The notes under the pieces are model-generated. The model was given only the letters and a program-made list of their open reading frames with translations. It had not been told where the DNA came from and made no database searches. Of a stretch of DNA of 43,877 bases, positions 1 to 7,536 are shown in pieces; position 1 is the stretch's first letter; every line of letters starts with the position of its first letter. A program made the translations under genes and the position numbers. The DNA is taken from positions 1-43,877 of the forward strand of contig JABDGP010000021.1 of NCBI GenBank assembly GCA_013285945.1, written 5' to 3'. The DNA is from Bacteroidota bacterium. GTDB taxonomy: Bacteria > Bacteroidota > Bacteroidia > Cytophagales > Cyclobacteriaceae.

Positions 1-1781
1 ACTTTAGCTTGCTGCACTTCTCTGCGCCTTGTGGGCGGCGTAAACATCTGTCTGTCAAAATTTAGGTTCTTGTCAATAAAAATGTTTTCTCGCAGGTTTT
101 GCGTCATTACCAAAGACAAAATGTGCTTGTCAAAATTGAGATCATAATCCTTAATGCTCGAGTTAAAATTGGAAAGTTGTGAGTACATGCCGGTTTGGGT
201 ATTGAACCGGAAAAGATTGACAATACCGCGCTGGTCGCTCATGTAAAAAAAATTATGTTCATCCATCGCTCTCGGATGAAAATCCTTGCTCAATGTATGA
301 GTCACGCGCACGAGCCGGTTGGTGGTGGTATCTATGTTGTATAAGAAAAGATTATAATAAGGAGATAGCTTTTGCAAAGCTTTCACATCAGTAGTAAGTG
401 AATCTGTAGCTCGATTTGAACTGAATACGATTGTGTTGGAATTAGGGATGAATGCCGGATCAAGATCATCAAAAGCATCATTAGTCAGGCGCTTGGTGCG
501 ATCTCTGCGGCTGCTCAGCAAAAACAAGTCATTTTGCCCTTCAAAGTCCGCGCTGACAATCACGAGACGGCCGTTGTTAGAGAAACTGAAGCTACGGATG
601 TTGCTAAATTTGTCGAGTTCACGCGGCAACTTCGTTTTTGTTTTAAGGTCGTAGAGCCAAAAAATATACTGCCCGTTTTTCACCCCAATCACCCCTAACG
701 TATTAGCATCAGCCCAATTCAAAAGTGGCACGCGATAATCTACAGTTTGTTTGATTACTCTATTACCGCCTTCAAGTATCACAGATTCTTTTCCATTCTC
801 AAGTGATTTTACAATTACAGAAAACTTGCCGCGGTCATTCATCGCGTAGGCAACACTTTTTCCATCAGGGCTAATCTTCACAGTAGTGAAGGTAACAGCA
901 TGTCGTTTTTGATGAGTAAACAGAATCGAATCTGACAGGGATACATAACTCTGAGCCACACGTTTTTGCTGTGACTTATAATATTCTCGCCAGTCTACCA
1001 TCAGCTGCTTGAAGGGAACTCCAAGTGTGATAAGAATACTTTTCTCCTCGTTGCGAATGATGCGGGTATAATTCAGAATATTGTTGATACTACTCTTGCC
1101 ATACTTCTCGACAATGTAGTTCCAGATGGATTGGCCGACTAGAGCTGCTTCCTTGTCCTTAAGTCGCAGTGCTTTATTCACCTGTTTACTTTCTACCAAC
1201 TGCCGTACATAATCATCCATCTCGTCATTCCATCCGTGTGCCACATAATACGAGGTACCATCAATAAACCATTCGGGCAGGTTGAGTAGTACGGCACTGG
1301 TAAACATGTCGCGCAAGCTGCCGCCAAACATCATTTCATTCACCAGCAGGTTAGACATTTTAAAGACCAGCTCTTGCTTAAATTCCTCAAGATTGCCCGG
1401 GTGAGCAATCTCAACGTAAGGCTTCACAAATTCTGTTTCGCCACCAACATTAAAACGGCTGTGATTGAGGCCTACATTACTTTGCTGGAGATCGGTGATA
1501 GAATTATATAGAAATACTTTTGTCTTTTGATATGGATAAAAACCGAGTAAATCCGTGATCCGGTCAAACTCTGATTCCATGTATTGGAGGGCTTCCTGAG
1601 CAACCTTTTTGCGCTCACCATAAAAGTAAACGTCAAAATTCTCTGAGCTTAAGTATTTCCAATCAAATTCCTTGTATTGGATACGATTTCTGCCAAAGGT
1701 TTCGTAGGCACGCTGTGCGGTCACGCTGGCAAAAGAAAGAATCAAGAAAAAACCAGTCAGCAGGTACACCCGTCTCTTCAT
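1..1781 (-). CDS. Secreted TolB/WD40-like beta-propeller protein with N-terminal gluzincin-like domain (partial)
   Basis: The reading frame is open from an ATG at 1781 to the window edge, about 593 codons, so the C-terminus is missing. The N-terminus is a typical signal peptide (MKRR, a hydrophobic stretch, then SVTAQ). Residues about 30-260 resemble the peptidase-MA/gluzincin-like domain found at the front of Bacteroidota TolB-like proteins, including the segment LPEWFIDGTSYYVAHGW. The expected HExxH zinc motif is not visible (that stretch reads SNLLVNEMMF) and the usual glutamate of WFxEG is Asp, so it is probably not an active protease. The rest shows repeated PD40/WD40-like blades such as ISPDGKSVAYAMND and DDLDPAFIPNSNTIVFSS. 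It starts one base after the stop of the upstream FAD oxidoreductase, so the two are probably cotranscribed. The role is unknown; periplasmic scaffolding or binding is an inference. Confidence 0.8.
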   Translation of the reverse strand, partial: MKRRVYLLTGFFLILSFASVTAQRAYETFGRNRIQYKEFDWKYLSSENFDVYFYGERKKVAQEALQYMESEFDRITDLLGFYPYQKTKVFLYNSITDLQQSNVGLNHSRFNVGGETEFVKPYVEIAHPGNLEEFKQELVFKMSNLLVNEMMFGGSLRDMFTSAVLLNLPEWFIDGTSYYVAHGWNDEMDDYVRQLVESKQVNKALRLKDKEAALVGQSIWNYIVEKYGKSSINNILNYTRIIRNEEKSILITLGVPFKQLMVDWREYYKSQQKRVAQSYVSLSDSILFTHQKRHAVTFTTVKISPDGKSVAYAMNDRGKFSVIVKSLENGKESVILEGGNRVIKQTVDYRVPLLNWADANTLGVIGVKNGQYIFWLYDLKTKTKLPRELDKFSNIRSFSFSNNGRLVIVSADFEGQNDLFLLSSRRDRTKRLTNDAFDDLDPAFIPNSNTIVFSSNRATDSLTTDVKALQKLSPYYNLFLYNIDTTTNRLVRVTHTLSKDFHPRAMDEHNFFYMSDQRGIVNLFRFNTQTGMYSQLSNFNSSIKDYDLNFDKHILSLVMTQNLRENIFIDKNLNFDRQMFTPPTRRREVQQAK

Positions 1782-1782
1782 A

Positions 1783-2862
1783 TTACACAGAACTTGACCC
1801 CGAATATAACGCTTTAAACCTCTCAATATTTACTTCCTTAGGTATTTCGATTTCTCCCTTCATCCAACCCATCAATACGTTCGAAAAATACGGAGCCAAA
1901 CTTACACCTTTTGTACCCAAGCCATTAAAAATAATTACATTTTTATAGCGGGGATGAGAGCCGAGTATGGGTCGCCTGTCGGGTGTGGTAGGCCTTATGC
2001 CCCAATATTGGTGATCAATTTCAAACGGCATTTTTATGAGCTTTGCTACCTTCTCTTCCAGTTCCACTCGAGCTTCTGACGTAATTCCCTCGTTGGTAGT
2101 GCCCGGCTGATATGTGGCGCCAATTACATAAGAGTTTTCTCGACCTGTGGGAGCTAAATAAACCCCTCGGTTGAAAATTATGTCTGGTATTTCCTTGGCA
2201 AAAACAGAAAGCGTTTCGCCTTTTAAAGGTCGAATCGGTAGCCAGTTAAAAAATGGGTTTTCTGTCGCTCGGAAGCCGTCACAAAAAATAATATTGGTTG
2301 CCTCAAGGTCTTGATAAATTATTTTATCAGAGCCAGTCTCCAGCTTTTTAAAATCAAAATATTCTTCCCGATAAGAATGCTTCTCCATGAGCAGTCCGCT
2401 GACTCTCTGCATGAATAATTTAACATTAACATAACCTGACTGCTTTATCACGATTCCCCCAAAAGGATCGTTTGCAACCAAGCCAAATGCACTGGAAAGA
2501 AAAATGTTTTCAACAAAATTCTTGATGGAGACATCACCACTTTGAGCAACCCATTCATTCTGCTCTTCAACGGAGATAAATGGGCGATAAATCGACTGAG
2601 GAAAGAAAAATCTTTTGTTCAGGAGATTTTCAGAGTCCTTATAAAAATCAAATAAAAAAGGAAAAATTAGATCGGCTAGCCATGATTTGGTCAATCGCTT
2701 GCCGGTGATCGGATTAAATAATCCTGCTGCTACTGCGGATGCATGGTTCTTGCCGGGTTCATCAAAAACGATAACTCGCCTTCCGGAGGAAAGCAGCTGT
2801 AAGGCCAGACATGAACCTGCCAGTCCTTGCCCTACAATAATATGGTCGACTTGAGGTTTGAT
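1783..2862 (-). CDS. FAD-dependent oxidoreductase (DAO-like), non-canonical start
   Basis: Flavoprotein of the D-amino-acid/glycine oxidase (DAO) type. The dinucleotide-binding motif is DHIIVGQGLAGSC near the N-terminus, followed by an acidic strand end (VIVFDEP), the segment AAGLFNPITGKR, and a C-terminal substrate/FAD segment with WGIRPTTPDRRPILGSHP and IFNGLGTKGVSLAP. The first usual start codon in frame is TTG at 2694, but that would delete the whole FAD motif, which lies upstream in the same open frame. The frame is closed by TGA at 2869-2871. Between that stop and the motif there is no ATG, GTG or TTG; the ATC at 2860-2862 is where homologues would be expected to begin. I give 2862 as the probable 5' end (359 codons). 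An error in the assembly, a rare ATC start, or a recent start-codon mutation could explain this. The substrate is not predictable. Confidence 0.75.
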   Translation of the reverse strand: MKPQVDHIIVGQGLAGSCLALQLLSSGRRVIVFDEPGKNHASAVAAGLFNPITGKRLTKSWLADLIFPFLFDFYKDSENLLNKRFFFPQSIYRPFISVEEQNEWVAQSGDVSIKNFVENIFLSSAFGLVANDPFGGIVIKQSGYVNVKLFMQRVSGLLMEKHSYREEYFDFKKLETGSDKIIYQDLEATNIIFCDGFRATENPFFNWLPIRPLKGETLSVFAKEIPDIIFNRGVYLAPTGRENSYVIGATYQPGTTNEGITSEARVELEEKVAKLIKMPFEIDHQYWGIRPTTPDRRPILGSHPRYKNVIIFNGLGTKGVSLAPYFSNVLMGWMKGEIEIPKEVNIERFKALYSGSSSV

Positions 2863-2963
2863 ATATTTTCAGCAAATATCTTTGAATTTTCTTAACCAGC
2901 CGCTTCTGTAAATTACCATCTTCATTTTGCTATCGTTTTTTATATTTACGTAAACCTTTCTTT

Positions 2964-4391
2964 ATGACAAGAACCTCTCGCCTCGTTATCATTCTGTTAC
3001 TGTTCAATGCATTTGCAATAGCGCAAAAAACAAAGCCTGAAGTTTTTAAATCGATAGATGCTAACGCTGATTTGTATTCAGGAATAGCTCAGAAAATCTG
3101 GAATTTTGCGGAAGTAGGTTTTCAAGAAACGCAAAGTTCTGCATTGCTTCAACAAACACTGAAAGATGCGGGTTTTCAAGTTGAGCCTGGGGTGGCCGGT
3201 ATGCCAACTGCATTCATTGCTACATATGGATCGGGTAAGCCCGTGATTGGAATTTTGGGTGAGTTTGACGCCCTGCCTGGAGTGGCGCAAGAAGCAGTAC
3301 CCGAATTGAAACCTATTGCAGGGCAAAAAGCGGGGCACGCGTGTGGTCATCATTTGTTTGGTACTGCATCATCGGCAGCGGCCATAGCAGTAAAAGACTG
3401 GCTGATTGCCAATAAGAAATCCGGAACAATTAAATTTTTTGGTACGCCTGCAGAAGAAGGAGGTTCAGGCAAAGTGTATTTAGTCCGCGATGGTTTTTTC
3501 TCGGGAGTAGATGTTGTATTTCACTGGCATCCAAGTTCACGCAACTCAGCAGCCTACGGTTCCTCGCTTTCAAATAAGTCGGGCAAGTTTCGGTTTTACG
3601 GAGTGGCTTCACACGCGGCAGCATCTCCAGAGCGCGGACGCTCAGCGCTTGATGCCGTTGAGGCTATGGATGCCATGGTAAATATGTTGCGCGAGCATGT
3701 CAATGAACAAACTCGAATTCATTATGTCATTACTAGAGGCGGGGAAGCACCTAATGTTGTGCCCGCATTTGCAGAAGTTTACTATTATGTGCGTCATCCT
3801 GATATTGTTGAAGTAAAGTCTACCTGGGAGCGCGTAACTAAAGCCGCTCAGGGAGCGGCACTAGGCACAGATACACGTTTCGAATCTGAGGTGACGGGTG
3901 GTGTTTACAATCTTTTGCCTAACGAGACTTTAGCAAAAATAATGGACGAAAATTTGCGAGCCGTTGGAGGTTATGTTTATAGTCCTCCTGAAAAAGAATT
4001 TGCACAAAAAATCCAACAAACTTTTTCTAACAAGCCTGCGTTGGAGTCAACCAATGAGATTGAGAAATTTGGGCCGGACGATAACAAGGGAGGCAGCACC
4101 GACGTGAGCGACATCAGCTGGGTAGTGCCTACGGCTGGACTTGGTACTGCAACATGGGTCCCCGGCACAGCAGCACATAGCTGGCAGGCTGTAGCCTCAG
4201 GTGGGATGAGCATTGGGAAAAAAGGAATGATTGTAGCTGCCAAAACTCTGGCCGGAGCGATGATGGATGCATTCAGTAACCCTGCAGTAATCGAAGCAGC
4301 TTGGAAAGAATTGAAAAAACGCACCGGCGAAAACTTTAAATACGAACCTTTGATTGGCGACCGTAAGCCAGCTTTGGATTACCGGAAATAG
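2964..4391 (+). CDS. Secreted M20D-family amidohydrolase (AbgB-like)
   Basis: Metallopeptidase of the M20D group (AbgB/aminobenzoyl-glutamate hydrolase B-like), cleaving amide bonds of N-acyl amino acids. The 475-residue length fits. A signal peptide spans residues 1-20 (hydrophobic LVIILLLFNAFAIA, then Q), placing it in the periplasm or outside. Metal ligands are visible in GHACGHH (residues 124-130, Cys127 and His129) and TPAEEGG (Glu164/165). A further His is present in FHWHPSS, and the dimerization/lid domain starts at GVASHAAASPERGRSALDAVE. The C-terminal GTAAHSWQ carries the last conserved His. It is divergent from the FAD gene with about 100 bp between, and is followed 65 bp later by the YceI gene. 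The exact substrate is not established from sequence. Confidence 0.88.
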   Translation: MTRTSRLVIILLLFNAFAIAQKTKPEVFKSIDANADLYSGIAQKIWNFAEVGFQETQSSALLQQTLKDAGFQVEPGVAGMPTAFIATYGSGKPVIGILGEFDALPGVAQEAVPELKPIAGQKAGHACGHHLFGTASSAAAIAVKDWLIANKKSGTIKFFGTPAEEGGSGKVYLVRDGFFSGVDVVFHWHPSSRNSAAYGSSLSNKSGKFRFYGVASHAAASPERGRSALDAVEAMDAMVNMLREHVNEQTRIHYVITRGGEAPNVVPAFAEVYYYVRHPDIVEVKSTWERVTKAAQGAALGTDTRFESEVTGGVYNLLPNETLAKIMDENLRAVGGYVYSPPEKEFAQKIQQTFSNKPALESTNEIEKFGPDDNKGGSTDVSDISWVVPTAGLGTATWVPGTAAHSWQAVASGGMSIGKKGMIVAAKTLAGAMMDAFSNPAVIEAAWKELKKRTGENFKYEPLIGDRKPALDYRK

Positions 4392-4456
4392 GATGTATCA
4401 AATACGGAATCATTATATTCACATAAAGGAAATGGTTTGCGTAATCCCCTAAAAAG

Positions 4457-5008
4457 ATGATTTACTCGAAAAACATCGCTTGTTGTCTTTTTATTCTGTC
4501 AAGTATTGCACTACAAGCCCAAAAAAAATTCACCACAGAGAAAGGTGAGGTCAGTTTTACTTCCAATGCCAAACTTGAATTAATTAATGCATCTTCAAAA
4601 AAGATACAAGGCATTGTAGATCCTGCAACAGGGCAGTTTGCTTTTATTGTAAAAATACAATCGTTTGAAGGGTTCAACAGCAATCTTCAGCGCGAACATT
4701 TCAATGAGAAGTATATGGAAACTGACAAGTACTATGACGCTACGTTTGCCGGTAAGGTTATCGAAACTATCGATTTCACCAAAGACGGGACATACGATGT
4801 GCGTGCCAAAGGAACTTTAACGATCCATGGAAAAAAGCAATCACGGATTATTCCAAGCAAGCTTGTAATCAGTAAGGGCACGCTCACTATTGAATCTAAT
4901 TTCAACATCCCGTTAGCAGATCACGACATCCAAATCCCCCAAATTGTCAGTGAAAAGATTGCTACTGAGATTATTGTGAAGTTGAACGTCTCAATGACGC
5001 AGAAATAG
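4457..5008 (+). CDS. YceI-family periplasmic protein
   Basis: A 183-residue protein with a signal peptide (about residues 1-21, ending ALQAQ) followed by a YceI-like lipocalin-fold domain. Typical features are alternating beta strands, NLQREHFNEKYMETDKYYDA (the conserved region around the M-x-x-x-KY-x-x-A/T segment), and TLTIHGKKQSRIIPSKLVI, where YceI proteins usually have the 'GxLTxxGVT' strand. E. coli YceI-type proteins bind long isoprenoid or amphiphilic lipids in the periplasm; this copy could do the same, which is an inference. It lies 65 bp downstream of the M20D amidohydrolase and may be cotranscribed. Confidence 0.85.
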   Translation: MIYSKNIACCLFILSSIALQAQKKFTTEKGEVSFTSNAKLELINASSKKIQGIVDPATGQFAFIVKIQSFEGFNSNLQREHFNEKYMETDKYYDATFAGKVIETIDFTKDGTYDVRAKGTLTIHGKKQSRIIPSKLVISKGTLTIESNFNIPLADHDIQIPQIVSEKIATEIIVKLNVSMTQK

Positions 5009-5068
5009 TACCCTATTCACACAAACATATATTTATTTAAAACCTTTGCGTTTTGATATTCGTTGATT

Positions 5069-5094
5069 TACTTTGTATTCAAAAGTACTTTTAA
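5069..5094 (+). promoter_or_regulatory. Operator 1 of the CreD operon (hyphenated palindrome next to the start codon)
   Basis: TACTTTG-TATT-CAAAAGTA at 5069-5087 is an inverted repeat with one extra A. It overlaps a second perfect palindrome, AAAAGTACTTTT (5081-5092). It ends directly at the ATG of the membrane protein gene (5095). The same architecture recurs at 6039-6063 before creD. A TTTG at 5045-5048 lies 20 bp before the TTACTTTG-like -7 box, so the operator probably overlaps the promoter. Likely ligand: the winged-helix regulator encoded at 5718-6023 (inference). Confidence 0.6.
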
Positions 5095-5721
5095 ATGAAA
5101 GATAAAGAAGATTACGAAAAAGACCTTGCTTCCATTCGGAAGATGATGGAACGCTCCGTAAAATTTATTTCCCTAAGTGGGCTGTCGGGAGTATTGGCAG
5201 GTATTTATGCACTCGCTGGCTCAGCTTACGGATATTATACGCTGTATTATGCACAGCCAAATTTCGAGAATTATGGTACCACCAATCAGGATCAACGGGG
5301 TTTGATCTTACAGTTGGAGATAGTTGCCGTTTTAGTATTACTATTTTCCTTGGGGACAGGGCTTATTTTAAGTGCGCGTAAAGCTAAAAAACTTGGGGTC
5401 ACTGTCTGGAATGCTACCAGTAAACAGTTATTGAATGACCTACTCATTCCACTATGCTCCGGAGGGTTAGTTGTTATCGTCTTATTGACAAAAGAATATT
5501 TTTCCCTGGCGGTGCCAATGTGCCTGATTTTCTACGGACTAGCTCTAATTCAAAGCAGCCGAAATACGTACGATGAAATCAAGTACTTAGGTTTTACAGA
5601 AATAATCCTAGGTCTAGTCTCCGCTCTGCTTCCAAACTATGGCTTAATCTTTTCGGCGCTTGGGTTTGGGGTTATGCATATTATTTACGGAGCCGTCATG
5701 TACTTTCGTTACGAAAATTGA
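5095..5721 (+). CDS. Multi-pass membrane protein of the CreD operon
   Basis: A 208-residue integral membrane protein of unknown function. After a charged N-terminus (MKDKEDYEKDLASIRKMMERS) come about six hydrophobic segments: FISLSGLSGVLAGIYALAG, LEIVAVLVLLFSLGTGLIL, LLIPLCSGGLVVIVLL, LAVPMCLIFYGLALI, FTEIILGLVSALL and IFSALGFGVMHIIYGAVMY. There is no enzymatic motif. Its stop overlaps the TTG start of the next gene (a winged-helix regulator) by three bases, so translation is probably coupled. It sits directly behind an operator-like palindrome. The arrangement of membrane protein, small regulator and CreD is common in Bacteroidota and suggests a shared envelope-stress job (inference from context). 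Confidence 0.85.
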   Translation: MKDKEDYEKDLASIRKMMERSVKFISLSGLSGVLAGIYALAGSAYGYYTLYYAQPNFENYGTTNQDQRGLILQLEIVAVLVLLFSLGTGLILSARKAKKLGVTVWNATSKQLLNDLLIPLCSGGLVVIVLLTKEYFSLAVPMCLIFYGLALIQSSRNTYDEIKYLGFTEIILGLVSALLPNYGLIFSALGFGVMHIIYGAVMYFRYEN

Positions 5722-6023
5722 AAAGTCCTTTTGAACATCTCGACAAAGTTTTGGAGCACAGTATCCGCCTCCAAATTATATCGGTCTTGGTAGTCAACGA
5801 TACCTACGACTTCAATTCACTGAAAGAAATTGTGGGTATAAGTGATGGTGCTCTGGCATCACACATTAAGGCGTTGGAGAAAGAAAAATACATTACAGTG
5901 CTCAAGTCATTCGTTGGGAAAAAACCAAACACCAAATATAAAGTGACAGAGCGAGGCCGAACAATATTCAAGAAACATCTTGACGGATTAGAGCAATTAA
6001 TCAAGCAACAGAGGTTAAAATAA
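5718..6023 (+). CDS. Small winged-helix transcriptional regulator (HTH_34/MarR-like)
   Basis: A 101-residue DNA-binding protein that is almost wholly one winged helix. Helix-turn-helix: DFNSLKEIVGISDGALASHIKALEKEKYI. Wing: VLKSFVGKKPNTKYKVTERGRTIFKKH. There is no sensor domain. The start is a TTG at 5718 overlapping the TGA of the preceding gene, and the usual N-terminus of the family (KSPFEHLDKVLEHSIRLQI) begins right there, which supports this start. It sits between the membrane protein and creD. Two near-identical palindromes, one before the operon's first gene and one before creD, make it the likely autoregulator, probably a repressor. The signal it responds to is unknown. Confidence 0.87.
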   Translation: MKSPFEHLDKVLEHSIRLQIISVLVVNDTYDFNSLKEIVGISDGALASHIKALEKEKYITVLKSFVGKKPNTKYKVTERGRTIFKKHLDGLEQLIKQQRLK

Positions 6024-6038
6024 TTTTTTTGTCATTTG

Positions 6039-6063
6039 ACTTTTGAATACAAAGTACTTTTAA
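6039..6063 (+). promoter_or_regulatory. Operator 2 of the CreD operon, upstream of creD
   Basis: ACTTTTG-AATA-CAAAGTA at 6039-6056, running into AAAGTACTTT (6051-6060, perfect palindrome) and TAA. The core CTTTTGAATACAAA is the exact reverse complement of TTTGTATTCAAAAG in operator 1 (5072-5085), and both copies are followed by (G)TACTTTTAA. It lies 12 bp before the creD ATG. TTTG boxes at 6028-6031 and 6035-6038 could serve as -33 elements, so creD may have its own regulated promoter. Confidence 0.6.
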
Positions 6064-6074
6064 CATAAATAACC

Positions 6075-7487
6075 ATGGAAACAAAAGAAAATCAGCTTAA
6101 CATCATCGAAAAATTTAGCCGGTGGATTATCGAATCAATTACAGTAAAACTCTTTTCAATTGGGTTTCTGATCCTGATCTTACTTATCCCATCCTCCTGG
6201 ATTCAGGATTTGATTCGCGAGAGGCAAATGCGGGCAGAGGAGGTAATTCGCGAAGTCTCTAATAAATGGTCTGGTAGCCAAACTGTATCAGGACCGATCC
6301 TTGTAATCCCTTTTAAGGTTAAAAGAAAAATTGATCACGGAAAAGATGGAATCGAAGTTCAGGAATCCACAGAAAAGTATTTCTTACTTCCGGAAAAACT
6401 GGATGTAATTGGAGAGGTCAACCCGACAGTGTTGCACCGGGGGATTTTTGATGTAGCCGTATATGCTTCCTATCTGAATATAAATGCAAGTTTTCAAAGA
6501 CCCGATTTCAAACAGTTTGACATTGATGAAACGCTGGTGCAATGGAAGGATGCCTACATGATCTTCTCGATTACTGACCTTCGGGGGATCAATGAAAATC
6601 CCGAGTTCCTTGTCAATGGAGTTCCAAAACCTACAGAACCCTCAAGCAATATTGGTATTTCTGTGAGAAGATTTTTGCCAGAGGTGAATAGCCTTTATCC
6701 GCAAAGTACCCAAGGAACAACCGATCTCTCCAGCAATGGAATTATCGCGAAACTCGGATGGCTATCGGCTGATGATTTTACAGGAAATACTTCAGTTAAA
6801 ATAAATTTAAAGGGCAGCAACAGGCTTAATTTTAATCCTACAGGTAAAACGACCACAGTCAAACTGTCGGGCCCATGGAACTCTCCAAGCTTTGATGGCG
6901 AGTTTCTTCCTGAAGGCCGCGATGTAAATGAAAAAGGATTCACGGCGAATTGGCGAATATTACATTTCAATCGTCCTTTTTCAAAAGAATGGACCGAATC
7001 TAATACACAATTGAGCGGCGCAGAATTTGGTGTGAAACTAATAATCCCTGTCGATCAGTATCAAAAAAGTATACGCACCTCAAAATACGGCCTACTCATT
7101 ATTATCCTCACATTCATTTCACTATTTCTTGTGGAGATCACTCAACGAATCAGGATCCATCCCTTCCAATACATTTTAATTAGTGCAGCGCTTATTATCT
7201 ACTATTCACTTTTACTTAGTTTTTCGGAACAAGTCGGATATAATTATGCGTATTGGATAGCTTCGACTGCCACGGTAACCCTCATCAGTTTTTATTCTTT
7301 TACTTTTTTAAGGAGCAAAAAGTTGGTTGCCATATTCACAAGTTTGCTTATTATTTTTTACAGCTTCATATTTATAATTGTACTGCAACAAGACTTTTCT
7401 CTTTTGCTCGGCAGCATTGGTCTATTCCTGATTGTGGGTGTGTTGATGTATTTCTCCAGAAAAATAAGTTGGTACGGAGACAGATAA
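6075..7487 (+). CDS. creD: CreD-family inner membrane protein
   Basis: A 470-residue CreD/CET-like protein; E. coli CreD has about 450 residues. An N-terminal membrane anchor (ITVKLFSIGFLILILLIPSSWI, residues about 21-42) precedes a large periplasmic domain containing the family segment RQMRAEEVIREVSNKWSGSQ and then GPILVIPF. After residue about 335 there are several C-terminal membrane helices (LLIIILTFISLFLVEI, YILISAALIIYYSLLL, IASTATVTLISFYSFTFL, FTSLLIIFYSFIFIIVL, LGSIGLFLIVGVLMYF). CreD affects envelope integrity and colicin tolerance in enterobacteria; its biochemical role is unsettled. In E. coli it is controlled by CreBC, whereas here a small winged-helix regulator lies immediately upstream and shares an operator with it. 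The gene ends at a strong hairpin terminator. Confidence 0.92.
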   Translation: METKENQLNIIEKFSRWIIESITVKLFSIGFLILILLIPSSWIQDLIRERQMRAEEVIREVSNKWSGSQTVSGPILVIPFKVKRKIDHGKDGIEVQESTEKYFLLPEKLDVIGEVNPTVLHRGIFDVAVYASYLNINASFQRPDFKQFDIDETLVQWKDAYMIFSITDLRGINENPEFLVNGVPKPTEPSSNIGISVRRFLPEVNSLYPQSTQGTTDLSSNGIIAKLGWLSADDFTGNTSVKINLKGSNRLNFNPTGKTTTVKLSGPWNSPSFDGEFLPEGRDVNEKGFTANWRILHFNRPFSKEWTESNTQLSGAEFGVKLIIPVDQYQKSIRTSKYGLLIIILTFISLFLVEITQRIRIHPFQYILISAALIIYYSLLLSFSEQVGYNYAYWIASTATVTLISFYSFTFLRSKKLVAIFTSLLIIFYSFIFIIVLQQDFSLLLGSIGLFLIVGVLMYFSRKISWYGDR

Positions 7488-7494
7488 CTATAAT

Positions 7495-7523
7495 AAAAGG
7501 CTGTCGTTTCGTGGCAGCCTTTT
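7495..7523. terminator. Bidirectional hairpin terminator between creD and the TPR kinase
   Basis: AAAAGGCTG (7495-7503) pairs perfectly with CAGCCTTTT (7515-7523), with an 11-base loop. The A run on one side and the T run on the other would give a U tract in either direction. It lies between two convergent genes (creD stop at 7487, kinase stop at 7537), so it can serve both. Confidence 0.85.
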
Positions 7524-7536
7524 AAAACCAACTATT

